The notes: generated from the sequence alone by a model not told the origin. Positions 43,898-53,802 are shown, counted from the first letter of the stretch. The stretch is DNA of 64,000 nt from Lactobacillus panisapium (GCF_019469265.1 NZ_CP048268.1:651501-715500), one strand, 5' to 3'. Translations and numbers: made by a program.

Positions 43898-45130
43898 ATG
43901 ACGAAGTTTTATGAATTATCCCCTGAAAAAAGACGCGCGCTTTTATCTCAGGAAGGCATCGAATTAGACGAGATTGAGCCAACTGTATTACACGAACTCG
44001 ATCAATTGAGTGAAAATGTTATCGGACAATTACGTCTGCCAGTGGGTGTCGTCCAAAATTTACTCGTAAATAACAAAAGTTATTTAGTTCCCATGGTAAC
44101 TGAGGAGCCTTCGGTTGTTGCTGCAGCCAATCACGGGGCAAATCTTTTTGCTCAAAATCACGGAGTCAAGGCGCACAGTCAGCGTGACGGCATCTATGGT
44201 CAGATAGTTTTGCAAGAGAATTCGGGTTTTGTGCAAGCTAATTTACAAAGAGAGTTGCCTAATTTAATTGCTAAGGCAAATACTAAATTTCACAGTTTGG
44301 TTGCTCATGGCGGCGGAGTCCGCCAAATTGATGTGCAAGAAACTACCGGACAACTGGTTTTTTTAAGAGTATTAGTTGATCCGGCGGAGTCAATGGGTGC
44401 AAACCGTGTTAATTCAATTTTAGAATTTATGGCGGGCGAATTGAGCAGCTTTCCCGGGATAAGCTGTAAGCTTTTTGCAATACTATCTAATTATCCGAGT
44501 CAATTTACTGAAGCCAAAGTTGAATTGGATGTAGCTACAGTTGGTGGCGTTGCTACGGCCAAACGCATAGCATTATTAAGTCAAATTGGCGAAGTTGATC
44601 CTTATCGTGCCGTGACTAATAACAAGGGCATTATGAATGGTGTCGACGGAGTATTACTGGCAACAGGTAATGATGTTCGCGCAATTGAAGCTGCCTGCGG
44701 AGTCTGGGCTAATAACAAAGGCCATTACCAGAGTCTCAGTAAATGGACAGTCGAAAATGACAAATTGCTTGGAAAAATTGCGTTACCCTTAGCAATCGGA
44801 ACAGTTGGTGGCTCCATCAGCGCCCGCAAGGATGTTCAACAAAACTTTCGGCTTTTGGGTAAGCATATTTCAAGTGCGGAATTGGCGAATGTGATTGCTG
44901 CAATCGGCTTGGCCAATAATCTGGCCGCTCTTTTAGCAATTGCGACTAAGGGAATTCAAGCAGGTCATATGAAATTACAAGCCAGAAACATCGTTGCTAA
45001 TTTGGAGGCAACTGCAGAAGAAAAAGAGCAGGTAAAGGAAAGAATGTCTGCTGCAAATAAGTATTCTGTAAGTGATGCTAAATGTTTTTTGGCTAAGATA
45101 AGAGAGGAAAATAATGCAAGTAGGAATTGA
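43898..45130 (+). CDS. mvaA: Hydroxymethylglutaryl-CoA reductase (degradative/class II type)
   Basis: 410 residues, class II HMG-CoA reductase length. Visible features are the ENVIGQLRLPVGVV active-site segment, EEPSVVAAANHGANL, DPAESMGANRVNSILEFM, the nucleotide-binding region DVATVGGVATAKR and GTVGGSISARKD. It reduces HMG-CoA to mevalonate. It begins one base after the thiolase stop with no strong ribosome site, so translation is coupled. Its last 17 bases overlap mvaS. Confidence 0.95.
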   Translation: MTKFYELSPEKRRALLSQEGIELDEIEPTVLHELDQLSENVIGQLRLPVGVVQNLLVNNKSYLVPMVTEEPSVVAAANHGANLFAQNHGVKAHSQRDGIYGQIVLQENSGFVQANLQRELPNLIAKANTKFHSLVAHGGGVRQIDVQETTGQLVFLRVLVDPAESMGANRVNSILEFMAGELSSFPGISCKLFAILSNYPSQFTEAKVELDVATVGGVATAKRIALLSQIGEVDPYRAVTNNKGIMNGVDGVLLATGNDVRAIEAACGVWANNKGHYQSLSKWTVENDKLLGKIALPLAIGTVGGSISARKDVQQNFRLLGKHISSAELANVIAAIGLANNLAALLAIATKGIQAGHMKLQARNIVANLEATAEEKEQVKERMSAANKYSVSDAKCFLAKIREENNASRN

Positions 45131-46277
45131 CAGAATTGGTTTTTATACGCCGAATAAATACGTTGATATGGTTGATTTAGCACATGCTCGCGGTGAAGAT
45201 CCCAATAAATTTTTAATTGGAATTGGGCAAAGTAAAATGAGCGTTGCGGACCAGACGCAAGATGCCGTTTCAATGGGGATTAATGCTACTCTGCAGTATC
45301 TTGATCAAATTGAACGCAACAATGTTGGGTTATTAATTATTGGAACTGAAAGTGGTGTTGATCAATCAAAGTCAGCGTCATTATTTGTGAAAAGTGCGCT
45401 TAAGCTTAACCCAGATGTTCGCACTTTTGAAGTTAAAGAAGCGTGTTTTGGTATGACCGCTGGAATTATGATTGCACGTGACTATGTTCGACTTCATCCG
45501 CATCATAGTGCGCTTGTTATTGGTAGTGATATTGCGCGCTATGGTGTCAAAACCGGCGGTGAGGTCACTCAAGGAGCTGGCAGCGTCAGTATGCTAATCA
45601 AGGCTGAACCGCAAATATTGGCATTAGAAGATGGTCATAGTGCATACAGTGCAGATATCAATGACTTCTGGCGTCCCAATGATTCGGCCGTGGCCCTCGT
45701 TAATGGCAAGTATTCAAAAGAAGTTTACTTGGACTTTTTCCAGCGTACTTTTAAATCCTATCAAGAAAAAACAGGAATAAAGACAAGCGCATTCTCGGCC
45801 CTAATTTATCATTTACCATTTGTTAAGATGGGTTATAAGGCCAATCAACTTGCAATCACAGGGCAGGACGCAAGTACGACCAAGCACTTAGAAGAAAACT
45901 TTACGGCTTCAGCTAAATATAGTCGTGAAGTTGGTAACATATATACGGCCTCGCTTTATTTAAGTCTGTTAAGTTTGCTTGAAAATGGTTCGCTTGAACC
46001 TGAGGCATTAGTAGGACTATTTTCGTATGGGTCAGGTGCGATGGGCGAATTTTATGCTGGTCGCGTTGTGGCTGACTATCAAAATGTCTTAGACGCAAAT
46101 GCTACCCAACAAATGCTTAAGCGGCGGCAAAAGCTTACCATCGCCGATTATGAACAAATTTTTAATGAGGCATTGGTTTTGCCGCAAGATAATATTGAAC
46201 TTAATAGTGACGAAGAGCCCGGTTACTGGTATTTTGCCGGGACAAAAGATCACGTCCGGCAATACAAGCAAAAATAA
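45114..46277 (+). CDS. mvaS: Hydroxymethylglutaryl-CoA synthase
   Basis: 387 residues, bacterial HMG-CoA synthase. It opens with VGIDRIGFYTPNKYVD; the catalytic cysteine is in EVKEACFGMTAG, the acid-base region is VIGSDIARYG, a catalytic His is in IYHLPFVKMG, and GLFSYGSGAMGEFY is the C-terminal signature. It condenses acetyl-CoA and acetoacetyl-CoA. The ATG overlaps the end of mvaA by 17 bases, with AGAGAGGA as ribosome site inside mvaA. Confidence 0.95.
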   Translation: MQVGIDRIGFYTPNKYVDMVDLAHARGEDPNKFLIGIGQSKMSVADQTQDAVSMGINATLQYLDQIERNNVGLLIIGTESGVDQSKSASLFVKSALKLNPDVRTFEVKEACFGMTAGIMIARDYVRLHPHHSALVIGSDIARYGVKTGGEVTQGAGSVSMLIKAEPQILALEDGHSAYSADINDFWRPNDSAVALVNGKYSKEVYLDFFQRTFKSYQEKTGIKTSAFSALIYHLPFVKMGYKANQLAITGQDASTTKHLEENFTASAKYSREVGNIYTASLYLSLLSLLENGSLEPEALVGLFSYGSGAMGEFYAGRVVADYQNVLDANATQQMLKRRQKLTIADYEQIFNEALVLPQDNIELNSDEEPGYWYFAGTKDHVRQYKQK

Positions 46278-46336
46278 CGTGGTGCTTGGATTTAAACGCT
46301 AAAAATTAATGTAATAAACAACAGCAGTTGTCAAAT

Positions 46337-46371
46337 AAAAACCGCCTTGCCACAAAAGCAAAGCGGTTTTT
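46337..46371. terminator. Bidirectional terminator between mvaS and the next gene
   Basis: AAAAACCGC-TTGC pairs with GCAA-GCGGTTTTT. It overlaps the stop codon of the minus-strand gene. Confidence 0.85.
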
Positions 46372-46654
46372 ATGTCAGTTTAATTAAATTGTTTTCGGGA
46401 ACAATTTGAATGCCGTAAACATTAATTCTTTCTTGCTGGTCAATGATATATAACGGAATATTGCGACCGTGAAGGTTTTTAACCAGTTTGGTCATTTTGG
46501 CTTTAGTCATCGGCTTTTGACCAGGATAAAGTAAGCATGCACTGCTTGAAATTTTAAGTTTTGCCAAGGGTTTGATTTGCTGATGAACTGTTAAAAAGAT
46601 GTTGATTTGATCATTCAAATCATTGGTGAGTTGCAATAAATCTATTAATCTCAT
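46370..46654 (-). CDS. Small conserved-looking protein, unknown
   Basis: 94 residues from the ATG at 46654; AGGA lies nine bases before it, while the ATG three codons upstream would be too close to that site. The protein is a mix of helix and strand (LIDLLQLTNDLNDQINIFLTV, then IPLYIIDQQERINVYGIQIVPE over the end), has no membrane helix and no motif I know. The coding-like composition and good ribosome site support it. Divergent from the hydrolase gene. Confidence 0.55.
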   Translation of the reverse strand: MRLIDLLQLTNDLNDQINIFLTVHQQIKPLAKLKISSSACLLYPGQKPMTKAKMTKLVKNLHGRNIPLYIIDQQERINVYGIQIVPENNLIKLT

Positions 46655-46684
46655 TATAGTCATTCCTATACAACTTAAAAGTGT

Positions 46685-46690
46685 TATACT
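46685..46690 (+). promoter_or_regulatory. -10 element of the alpha/beta hydrolase gene
   Basis: TATACT about 40 bases before the chosen TTG start; no convincing -35 was fixed. Confidence 0.4.
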
Positions 46691-46726
46691 ATTGATATTA
46701 ATTTTTTGAAAAAGGTGGCTTTATCG

Positions 46727-47683
46727 TTGAAACAATTAAAGCACAAAAAGCTTTTGCTTGCACTGATCGTTATCATTTTGCTAATTTGCATCGGATTTGT
46801 TAGTGCAGGATTTTATTTCTTTAAAGTGGCTTGTGTGCCTGGTCCCAAGAGCTTCTTAAGTTCTTCAAGTAGCAAACTGACTAAGTCGGATCCACTTTAT
46901 CATGAAAAGAAATGGTTTAGAGATTCTACGAAACAAAAGTGGCATATTAAATCAGCAGATGGGCAGTACCAGTTAACGGCAAATTACCTTCCATGTCATA
47001 ATTCTAACAAAACAGTAGTTGTTTTACCGGGTTATATGGATACAAAAGAAGATATGGGTGAGTATGATGCACTATTTCACAAAATGGGGTATAACACGTT
47101 AACGCCTGATCCACGTTCTCAGGGACAGAGCCAGGGAAAATATATCGGTTATGGCTGGCCTGAAAAGAATGATGTAAAAAAATGGATTGAATTTCTTTTA
47201 CAGAAGAAAGGCCAACAACAGCAAATTGTTGTTTACGGTCTAAGTATGGGTGCTGCTACCGCGATGATGGTTAGCGGACTAAAGCTTCCGCACCAAGTAA
47301 AGGCTTTTGTCGAGGACTGTGGTTATACCAGCGTAAAGGATGAAATTGAGCACGAGGCAAAGGCTTTGTATAATATGCCAGCTTTTCCACGTTTTCCTTT
47401 AGTTGAAATCCTAAGCGGTATTAATAAAATGAAGGTTGGCTATTTTATGAAAGATGGTTCAAGCATCACTCAGCTCCACAAAAATCACCGGCCAATGCTA
47501 TTTATTCACGGTGATCGAGATAAATTTGTTCCAACAGAAATGGTGTACCAAAATTATCGTGCGACAAGAGGTCCCAAGAAGTTATGGATAGCAGCGGATT
47601 CTGCTCATGCCAAGTCTTTTGCCAATCATCCCAAGGCATATCGTAAACATATTGAGAACTTTTTAACAAAGTACGTTAAATAA
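46727..47683 (+). CDS. Membrane-anchored alpha/beta hydrolase
   Basis: 318 residues from the TTG at 46727, which follows AAAGGTGG by eight bases; a TTG at 46706 has no such site. Residues about 7-33 are a signal anchor, so the enzyme faces outside. The fold is alpha/beta hydrolase: VVVLPGYMDTKEDM, nucleophile Ser in VYGLSMGAATAM, acid Asp in FIHGDRDKFVP and His in DSAHAKSF. Relatives include BAAT/DPP-like esterases and peptidases of lactobacilli such as cinnamoyl-type or general esterases. The substrate is unknown. Confidence 0.85.
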   Translation: MKQLKHKKLLLALIVIILLICIGFVSAGFYFFKVACVPGPKSFLSSSSSKLTKSDPLYHEKKWFRDSTKQKWHIKSADGQYQLTANYLPCHNSNKTVVVLPGYMDTKEDMGEYDALFHKMGYNTLTPDPRSQGQSQGKYIGYGWPEKNDVKKWIEFLLQKKGQQQQIVVYGLSMGAATAMMVSGLKLPHQVKAFVEDCGYTSVKDEIEHEAKALYNMPAFPRFPLVEILSGINKMKVGYFMKDGSSITQLHKNHRPMLFIHGDRDKFVPTEMVYQNYRATRGPKKLWIAADSAHAKSFANHPKAYRKHIENFLTKYVK

Positions 47684-47694
47684 CAGGCAAAAAC

Positions 47695-47724
47695 TTTGCA
47701 AGCGTTTGCACAAACTGCTATGAT
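47695..47724 (+). promoter_or_regulatory. Promoter with embedded cre but no gene behind it
   Basis: TTTGCA (47695-47700), an 18-base spacer and TATGAT (47719-47724). TGCAAGCGTTTGCA at 47697-47710 fits TGNAANCGNTNNCA fully and covers the -35 and spacer. No open frame of substance follows before the terminator at 47945. Confidence 0.5.
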
Positions 47725-47944
47725 GTAATTGTGGTTAGGGGTAATGACGTAAACAAGGTTTTATCTCCATAATTTGTATATTGTCAAAGTAAAGTAAAAA
47801 ATATGTAATGATATAATTTAATTTTTCTATAGTTTGGAAAATTAGTGATTTTCAAAGATAAATGTTGGCTGCTCAGACCGCTATTAATATCAGTCATTAT
47901 TTACCATTGTATCTACAACACAGTAATATGCCTCATCCACTAAC
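47725..47944 (+). other. Possible small RNA or decayed gene
   Basis: About 220 bases between a cre-controlled promoter and a strong terminator, without a believable coding frame (many stops; the first ATG is followed by ACG TAA). It could be a non-coding RNA or what is left of a gene. A second TATAAT-like element lies near 47813. Confidence 0.3.
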
Positions 47945-47978
47945 AAAAATAGTTGTCGCATTGCGACAACTATTTTTT
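47945..47978. terminator. Bidirectional terminator
   Basis: AAAAATAGTTGTCGCA pairs with TGCGACAACTATTTTT. It serves the minus-strand methyltransferase gene and anything read from the left. Confidence 0.9.
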
Positions 47979-47989
47979 ATTCGCTGATT

Positions 47990-49366
47990 TTAGCGCAAGG
48001 TTAATTTAACGACACATTCACAACGCGGAGTTTGTGGCAGCATATCAACATTTTCGATTAACCGCACGTTATAAGCTTCACTAAGTAAAACTAAATCCTG
48101 GGCTAAAGTTGAAGGATTACAAGAAATATACACAAACGTTTTAGGTTTAACCTTGAGTAAAGTCTTAATTAACCGTTTAGCCAGACCAGTTCTTGGCGGG
48201 TCGACGATTAAAGCATCAATTGGAACACCATTTTGCTCTAATTCAGGTAGTACCTTTTCGACACTTCCCTGAATATAATTAGCATTTTTTAGATGGTTCA
48301 ATTCAACGTTATGATTGGCATCAGCAACCGCCTCGCCAATAGTTTCGATTCCGATAACTTGCTTAACTTGGTCTGCCGCTAATATTCCTAACGTGCCAAC
48401 GCCACTATAGGCATCAATTAAAGTGTCTTCAGGAGTTAAGTCTAAAAACTTGAGGGCTTTTGAATAAAGGGTGGCAGTTTGAACCGGATTTAGCTGAAAG
48501 AAGGCGCGCGGCGAAAGAGCAAATTGTTTACCTAATATTTCATCAATAATTTGGTTTTTGCCGGCAAGTTTTTCAGTCTTATTACCCCAGACTTGCGGAT
48601 TGCGCCAATCAGTCTCATTTTGGTAAACACTCACGACATTTGGTAATTTCATAATTTCACTGCTTAGTTCAAGCAAGTTTTTAATTTTATGACCAACAGT
48701 AATTAGTGTTACTTGAATTTCTTTAGTGGCTTGAGCTTGACGCACAACTATTGTTTTTAACCCATCAGTGTGGCGGTAAGGGTCTGCAATGGTAACATGC
48801 AAGCGCTCAGCTAATTCCTTAATTTGCCGTTCTGTTTTTTGCGTTGCCACGCTTTGAGTAGGCATAACTGGTAAGTCGTATAACTGGTGCGAGTTTGGCG
48901 CAAATAAACCCAATTTGGTTTTGCCGTGGTCGCGTTCAATTTGATATTGGGCCTTATTCCGGTAGTGCCAAGCATCAGGCGCTGGTATAGTCTTCTTAAC
49001 CTTATACTTGCTAAAACCGCGGGGATGATATTTTTTTAGTGCTTCTAGCACGTTGTCACGTTTAAATTCGAGTTGCTTGTCGTAAGATAGGTGAGCCAAT
49101 TCAAGTCCGCCGATTGCAGGATCAACCCTTTTAGGGTATGCTACTCGGTCGGGACTTTTTTCTTTAATTCGGACAAGCTCCGCTTCAATGTAGTGCGGGT
49201 ATTCCTTGTTAATTTTGGCTACTACTACTTCTTCAGGTAAAGCACCAGGAATAAAAATAATTTTCTTACGGTAATAGCCAATTCCTTCACCGTTTATTCC
49301 TAAGCGTTTAATAGTAATGATAACGTCTTTTTCTTTAGTTTCTTTTTGGTTAAATTTTCGGTACAT
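47990..49366 (-). CDS. 23S rRNA (uracil-5-)-methyltransferase, RlmCD/TrmA family
   Basis: 458 residues. A TRAM domain (about 12-70) binds RNA; the Rossmann methyltransferase half has IDAYSGVGTLGILAAD for AdoMet, the PxxG-type loop DALIVDPPRTGL and the catalytic cysteine in YISCNPSTLAQDL. FQLNPVQTATLY is a further family block. It puts a methyl group on C5 of uridine in 23S rRNA (U747/U1939 in RlmCD of B. subtilis) in the cytoplasm. The Fe-S cysteines of RlmD are not apparent. Monocistronic, divergent from recX. Confidence 0.92.
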   Translation of the reverse strand: MYRKFNQKETKEKDVIITIKRLGINGEGIGYYRKKIIFIPGALPEEVVVAKINKEYPHYIEAELVRIKEKSPDRVAYPKRVDPAIGGLELAHLSYDKQLEFKRDNVLEALKKYHPRGFSKYKVKKTIPAPDAWHYRNKAQYQIERDHGKTKLGLFAPNSHQLYDLPVMPTQSVATQKTERQIKELAERLHVTIADPYRHTDGLKTIVVRQAQATKEIQVTLITVGHKIKNLLELSSEIMKLPNVVSVYQNETDWRNPQVWGNKTEKLAGKNQIIDEILGKQFALSPRAFFQLNPVQTATLYSKALKFLDLTPEDTLIDAYSGVGTLGILAADQVKQVIGIETIGEAVADANHNVELNHLKNANYIQGSVEKVLPELEQNGVPIDALIVDPPRTGLAKRLIKTLLKVKPKTFVYISCNPSTLAQDLVLLSEAYNVRLIENVDMLPQTPRCECVVKLTLR

Positions 49367-49492
49367 TCTTTTTCTTTCTACAATTAAAACGTTAAAATGA
49401 TAACAATTTATTGTACTACCTAAGAAAAGTTTTTAGCAAGAATGAAAGAAATTTGCTAGCATGGACATAGACTAATAGAAAGGTGAACCAAC

Positions 49493-50308
49493 ATGCCAAT
49501 AATTACTAAGGTTAGCAGCCAAAAACGTCCTGGACGCTATAACATTTTTTTGGATGGTAAATATGCATTTTCAGCCAGTGAGCAAACCGTTGCGGAATAT
49601 GTGCTCTTAAAGGGGCAGGAACTAACTCCGGAAAAAATAGCAGAAGTTAAGCAATATGATGCAGATGCCAAGGCTACTAATTTAGCTTCACGGTATTTAA
49701 ATTACGAGCCGCGAACGGTCTTTGAGGTTTTGCAATATTTACAGCAACATCAAATTGATGATGAACCTGCACAAAATGCAGTGGCTCAACTGACCGAAAT
49801 GGGCTTTTTAGATGATCAAAAATATGTCGAATTAACCATCAGGCAAAATCTGCGCATAGGAACCGACGGCCCGCTGAGTTTAACGCAAAAACTGTTGAAA
49901 AAGGGAGTGGATCCCGAACTAATTCAGGTAGGGTTAGACGAAATTGCCGATGAAGAGTGGCAAGATGCAGGAATGCGAGTCTTAAAGTCAATGAAAAGCA
50001 AGGTGGGGAAGCTGGCTCAGCGCGAACTTGAGCGCAAAATGCGTACGAAACTTATGAGTCATGGTTTTTCTAGTGCATTGGCCGGGGAAATTATTGCCAG
50101 TCTTGATCTTGAACAAAATGATGAGGAACAATTAGAAGCGCTAAAAAAGCAAGGCGTGAAAGCTTATAAGCGCTTTCGTCGTTTACCAGAAAGTGAGCGT
50201 CAAGCAAAAATGCGGAATTATTTGTTTACACATGGCTTTTCTAGTAGTGAAATTGATGCCTTTTTAGCGGGAGAGATTATTCCGCTTGATGAATTAGCTG
50301 AATATTAG
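49493..50308 (+). CDS. recX: Recombination regulator RecX
   Basis: 271 residues, the long form typical of lactobacilli. It is built of three-helix RecX repeats: YLNYEPRTVFEVLQYLQQHQ, then LTEMGFLDDQKYVELTIRQNL, and later KAYKRFRRLPESERQAKMRNYLFTHGFSSSEID in pieces. The N-terminal 50 residues form a small beta domain (RYNIFLDGKYAFSASE). RecX binds RecA filaments and limits strand exchange. Ribosome site AAAGGTGAA. The next small gene starts nine bases on. Confidence 0.92.
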   Translation: MPIITKVSSQKRPGRYNIFLDGKYAFSASEQTVAEYVLLKGQELTPEKIAEVKQYDADAKATNLASRYLNYEPRTVFEVLQYLQQHQIDDEPAQNAVAQLTEMGFLDDQKYVELTIRQNLRIGTDGPLSLTQKLLKKGVDPELIQVGLDEIADEEWQDAGMRVLKSMKSKVGKLAQRELERKMRTKLMSHGFSSALAGEIIASLDLEQNDEEQLEALKKQGVKAYKRFRRLPESERQAKMRNYLFTHGFSSSEIDAFLAGEIIPLDELAEY

Positions 50309-50316
50309 GAGTACTT

Positions 50317-50793
50317 ATGCAAAAATTACAAGAAGAAATTACCTTTGTTGGCCGTCCTTTTTCTGATCAAATGATTGATGAGCAAAAGACATATAATAAC
50401 TGCAACATCGAGCTTGAACAAGATCAGCAGTTTCAACAATTTTTAACGGATAATGAACTAACCAATCGTAGTAGCATGGTAGTTTTTGGACCAGAAAATT
50501 TCATGTACTGGTATGGCGTGCTCACATCAGAAGTAACTGAGCTGCCACAAGGATTAATGAAATTTACGCTCCCTAAGGCTCAGGTAGCGGTTGAGGAACG
50601 GGAACAGCAAAATCAATCCTTCTTTGCCCAGCCCTTAAACATGGTGATTCCGCAGTTTCTTCAAACTGTGCGCGAACAAGGAATTCAAACATATGAAAAC
50701 CCTGGGGACAGTTTGACACCTTATTTTGTACAAAAGCTTGATTTAGAAACAAAAAAACTGACCCAGATGCTCTATTTGGAAGTCAGTCAGTAG
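50317..50793 (+). CDS. Hypothetical protein downstream of recX
   Basis: 158 residues, soluble, acidic, rich in Gln. No motif is recognised. Segments such as EITFVGRPFSDQMIDEQKTY, SMVVFGPENFMYWYGVLTS and LMKFTLPKAQVAVEE suggest a mixed alpha/beta fold, possibly a ligand-binding fold of the SRPBCC or effector-binding kind, but I cannot support a name. It is translated with recX (nine-base gap, AGGAG ribosome site) and ends three bases before the convergent membrane protein gene. Confidence 0.7.
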   Translation: MQKLQEEITFVGRPFSDQMIDEQKTYNNCNIELEQDQQFQQFLTDNELTNRSSMVVFGPENFMYWYGVLTSEVTELPQGLMKFTLPKAQVAVEEREQQNQSFFAQPLNMVIPQFLQTVREQGIQTYENPGDSLTPYFVQKLDLETKKLTQMLYLEVSQ

Positions 50794-50796
50794 ATA

Positions 50797-51258
50797 TTAA
50801 TGCTGTTTAGGGTCGATTGACAGATTATCATATTCAACATAAGCGCCCAAGCAGGTTGATAATAGCATGATTAAAAAAACAATGCCCACGGATTTACCAA
50901 CAATTTGGTCTAGGGTAAGAAAAGCACGCACGACGAAAGTGGCGGCAAAACAAAGAATAAAATCTAAGATAACGTTTGCCATTTGCAAAAGAGGGCGCCT
51001 TCTAATACTGAAGAAACGTAAAAGCTGCTTTAAAATACCATCATCAACTTCAACAGCTAATAGGTCAACTGGACGCTGGATTGTGGCTTTAATTGCAAAC
51101 ATAATTAAGGCGCCAACGAAAGCCCCAATAGAAGTTCTAAATAAGTCAGCTGAGTGCAGGACTAAAGCATTATAGCCAATTCCAATTATCGTGAGGCTGC
51201 ACAAGTAGGGGATTAAAAGTAAAAAGGTAAAAACAAGTAAGACATGACTTTTTTTCAT
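50797..51258 (-). CDS. Four-helix membrane protein, unknown
   Basis: 153 residues with hydrophobic segments at about 5-29, 43-60, 92-111 and 121-139 and a cytoplasmic basic loop (LRFFSIRRRPLL). Strands and loops carry no enzyme or transporter motif known to me. It lies alone on the minus strand between recX and the corC-like gene and has no terminator of its own visible. Confidence 0.65.
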   Translation of the reverse strand: MKKSHVLLVFTFLLLIPYLCSLTIIGIGYNALVLHSADLFRTSIGAFVGALIMFAIKATIQRPVDLLAVEVDDGILKQLLRFFSIRRRPLLQMANVILDFILCFAATFVVRAFLTLDQIVGKSVGIVFLIMLLSTCLGAYVEYDNLSIDPKQH

Positions 51259-51311
51259 TAAATAAACCTCATTTCTTACGTGCTATTCTAACATATCATG
51301 TGAGTACATGA

Positions 51312-51317
51312 TATAAT
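51312..51317 (+). promoter_or_regulatory. -10 element of the corC-prfC operon
   Basis: TATAAT about 45 bases before the start codon; no good -35 match. Confidence 0.4.
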
Positions 51318-51359
51318 GTTGATATTAAATTTGTTATTTAAAGAAAGAGAGAAATTAAT

Positions 51360-52229
51360 ATGGCTAGCGACCCTGACAAGGGGAATTTATTTAATTTGTT
51401 AAAAAATAAATTTTCCCCTGCAAGTGATGAAGAAACTAAAGAGCATTTAACAGCGGAAATTAAAAACTTACACGATAATCACAAAGTAAGCGATACAGAA
51501 TTTTCAATGTTAAACAATGTTTTGGACTTCCAGGGACGAATGGTTCGTGAAGTCATGGTGCCACGAATCGATGCTTTTATGGTAGATTATGGTGACAGCT
51601 TGCAAGATAACCTCAAGGAAATCTTGCGCGAGCCTTATTCGCGGATTCCTGTCTATCAACAAGACAAGGATAAAATTATTGGCGTTATTCACATTAGAAC
51701 TGTTTTACGCAAGGCCTGGGAAAAGGGCTTTGCCAATATTACTTACCAAGATGTAATGAATCCACCGCTCTTTGCGCCAGAAACAACAGACTTAAGTGAA
51801 TTGTTAGTTGAAATGCAACAAACGCAGCAACAGTTGGCAATTTTAACAGATGAATATGGTGGTGTTGTTGGTATTGCCACAATTGAAGACTTAATTGAAG
51901 AGATTGTGGGCAATATTGATGATGAAGTTGATCATACGGAAGTTTTATCTGAAAAGATTGCACCTAATAAGTATGTAATTTATGGTAAAATGCCCCTTGA
52001 TGACTTTAATGATCAATTTGGAACCGATCTAGAAATGGAAGACGTTGACACGATTGCTGGTTATATGATTACCAAGTTAGGAATTATCCCAGCTAAAGGT
52101 GAAAAACTGTCTGTCAAATTAGATAACGGAATGGTATTGACAACACGCAGAATGATGCGGTCAAGACTACTCACTGTCTTATTAACCATACCGGATAAAG
52201 GGCAAAAGGAAGAAGAGCAGAAAAATTAA
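51360..52229 (+). CDS. CBS-domain protein of the HlyC/CorC family (no membrane part)
   Basis: 289 residues. A pair of CBS domains spans about 55-190 ([18 protein letters not shown], then [19 protein letters not shown] and [28 protein letters not shown]), followed by the small CorC_HlyC domain (about 205-280). The DUF21 membrane part of longer relatives is absent, as in CorC proper. Such proteins bind adenosine nucleotides and are linked to Mg/Co export; the role is not proved for the short forms. It overlaps prfC by one base (TAATG). Confidence 0.85.
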   Translation: MASDPDKGNLFNLLKNKFSPASDEETKEHLTAEIKNLHDNHKVSDTEFSMLNNVLDFQGRMVREVMVPRIDAFMVDYGDSLQDNLKEILREPYSRIPVYQQDKDKIIGVIHIRTVLRKAWEKGFANITYQDVMNPPLFAPETTDLSELLVEMQQTQQQLAILTDEYGGVVGIATIEDLIEEIVGNIDDEVDHTEVLSEKIAPNKYVIYGKMPLDDFNDQFGTDLEMEDVDTIAGYMITKLGIIPAKGEKLSVKLDNGMVLTTRRMMRSRLLTVLLTIPDKGQKEEEQKN

Positions 52230-53800
52230 TGAGTGAACAACTAACGGATAAAGTTAATAAAAGAAGAACATTTGCTATCATTTCGCACCCTGATGCAGGG
52301 AAAACTACGATAACGGAGCAAATGCTTCTTTTTGGTGGTGTAATTCGCAGTGCTGGTACGGTTAAGGCACGTAAAACCGGTCATTATGCGACTAGTGACT
52401 GGATGGAAATTGAAAAGCAGCGTGGTATTTCGGTTACGAGTTCTGTTATGCAGTTCGAGTACGACGGTAAAAGAATTAATATTCTTGATACCCCAGGACA
52501 CGAGGATTTTTCTGAAGACACGTACCGGACATTAATGGCGGTTGATTCTGCCGTAATGGTAATTGACTCTGCCAAGGGTATCGAACCGCAAACAAAGAAA
52601 CTGTTCAAGGTCGTTAAACAGCGTGGCATTCCCATTTTTACATTTATGAATAAACTTGATCGTGATGGTCGGCCACCGCTAGATCTGATTGCTGAACTTG
52701 AAGACCTTCTTGGAATTGAAGGAGTGGCAATGAATTGGCCAATTGGTTCAGGTCAAACACTTCAAGGATTATATGACCTTGCAAACAATCAAGTTGAACT
52801 GTATCACAAAGATGGTCCAGATCGTTTTTTGCCTTTAGATCAAGATGGTAATCTTGCAGAAGATGAACCACTTAGTCAAAATCCGCAATTCCAGGATACG
52901 CTTGGAGAAGTTGAACTTATCAAAGAAGCAGGTAACACTTTTGACCTTGCTAAAATTATCAAAGGTGATCAAACCCCTGTCTTCTTTGGTTCAGCTTTAA
53001 CCAATTTTGGGGTTGAAACTTTCCTTAAGAGCTTTGTAAAATTAGCTCCGGCTCCGCAAGAGCACGTTGTTAATGAAGATCAAACGCTTGCGCCAGATGA
53101 CGAAGAATTTTCTGGTTTTGTTTTCAAAATTCAGGCTAATATGAATCCCAATCACCGGGATCGGATTGCTTTCATTAGAATTGGTAGCGGTGAATTTCAA
53201 AAGGGGCTTGATGTCACTTTAGCCAGAACGGGGAAGCCAATCCGGTTGAATAATGCAACTGAATTTATGTCAAGTGAACGTGTCCAAGTCTCTGATGCAG
53301 TGGCTGGTGATATCGTCGGCTTATACGATACTGGCAACTTTCAAATTGGAGATAGTATTTATGCTGGCAAGAATAAAATTGTCTATCCTCCTTTGCCAGA
53401 ATTTACTCCCGAGCTTTTTGTGCGGGTAACTGCTAAGAACGTAATGAAACAAAAGTCATTCCACAAGGGAATGACACAATTGGTTCAAGAGGGGGCAATT
53501 CAGCTTTACCGTAATTATCAAACTGACGAGTACATTTTAGGTGCCGTTGGTCAATTGCAGTTTGAAGTATTCAAATTCAGAATGAAAAACGAATATAATT
53601 CCGAAGTGGAATTAAATAGTTTAGGCCACCGGGTTGCCCGTTGGATAGATCCAGACCAGCTAGATCCTGCCATGTCGAATAGCCGGAACTTATTGGTTAA
53701 AGATCGGTATGATCAACCACTATTCTTATTTGAAAATCAGTTTGCTGAACGCTTTTTCCAAGACAAGTATCCAGATGTAAAACTAACAGAAAAATTGTAA
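52229..53800 (+). CDS. prfC: Peptide chain release factor 3
   Basis: 523 residues, translational GTPase. G motifs: [11 protein letters not shown] (P-loop), the switch I region [21 protein letters not shown] in two parts, [14 protein letters not shown], and [12 protein letters not shown] (NKxD). Domain 2 and the RF3-specific C-terminal domain ([36 protein letters not shown]) follow. It recycles RF1 and RF2 from the ribosome after termination. The start overlaps the corC-like stop by one base. A strong terminator follows. Confidence 0.96.
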   Translation: MSEQLTDKVNKRRTFAIISHPDAGKTTITEQMLLFGGVIRSAGTVKARKTGHYATSDWMEIEKQRGISVTSSVMQFEYDGKRINILDTPGHEDFSEDTYRTLMAVDSAVMVIDSAKGIEPQTKKLFKVVKQRGIPIFTFMNKLDRDGRPPLDLIAELEDLLGIEGVAMNWPIGSGQTLQGLYDLANNQVELYHKDGPDRFLPLDQDGNLAEDEPLSQNPQFQDTLGEVELIKEAGNTFDLAKIIKGDQTPVFFGSALTNFGVETFLKSFVKLAPAPQEHVVNEDQTLAPDDEEFSGFVFKIQANMNPNHRDRIAFIRIGSGEFQKGLDVTLARTGKPIRLNNATEFMSSERVQVSDAVAGDIVGLYDTGNFQIGDSIYAGKNKIVYPPLPEFTPELFVRVTAKNVMKQKSFHKGMTQLVQEGAIQLYRNYQTDEYILGAVGQLQFEVFKFRMKNEYNSEVELNSLGHRVARWIDPDQLDPAMSNSRNLLVKDRYDQPLFLFENQFAERFFQDKYPDVKLTEKL

Positions 53801-53802
53801 AC

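Noticed and set aside
44965-45273. 102-codon minus-strand frame at the mvaA-mvaS junction
   Set aside because: Antisense to two certain genes with no signal of its own.
47860-47989. Plus-strand frame of about 41 codons before the methyltransferase gene
   Set aside because: Runs through the strong terminator at 47945-47978 and has no good ribosome site.
50867-51175. 102-codon Lys/Arg-rich plus-strand frame
   Set aside because: Antisense shadow of the membrane protein gene at 50797-51258.
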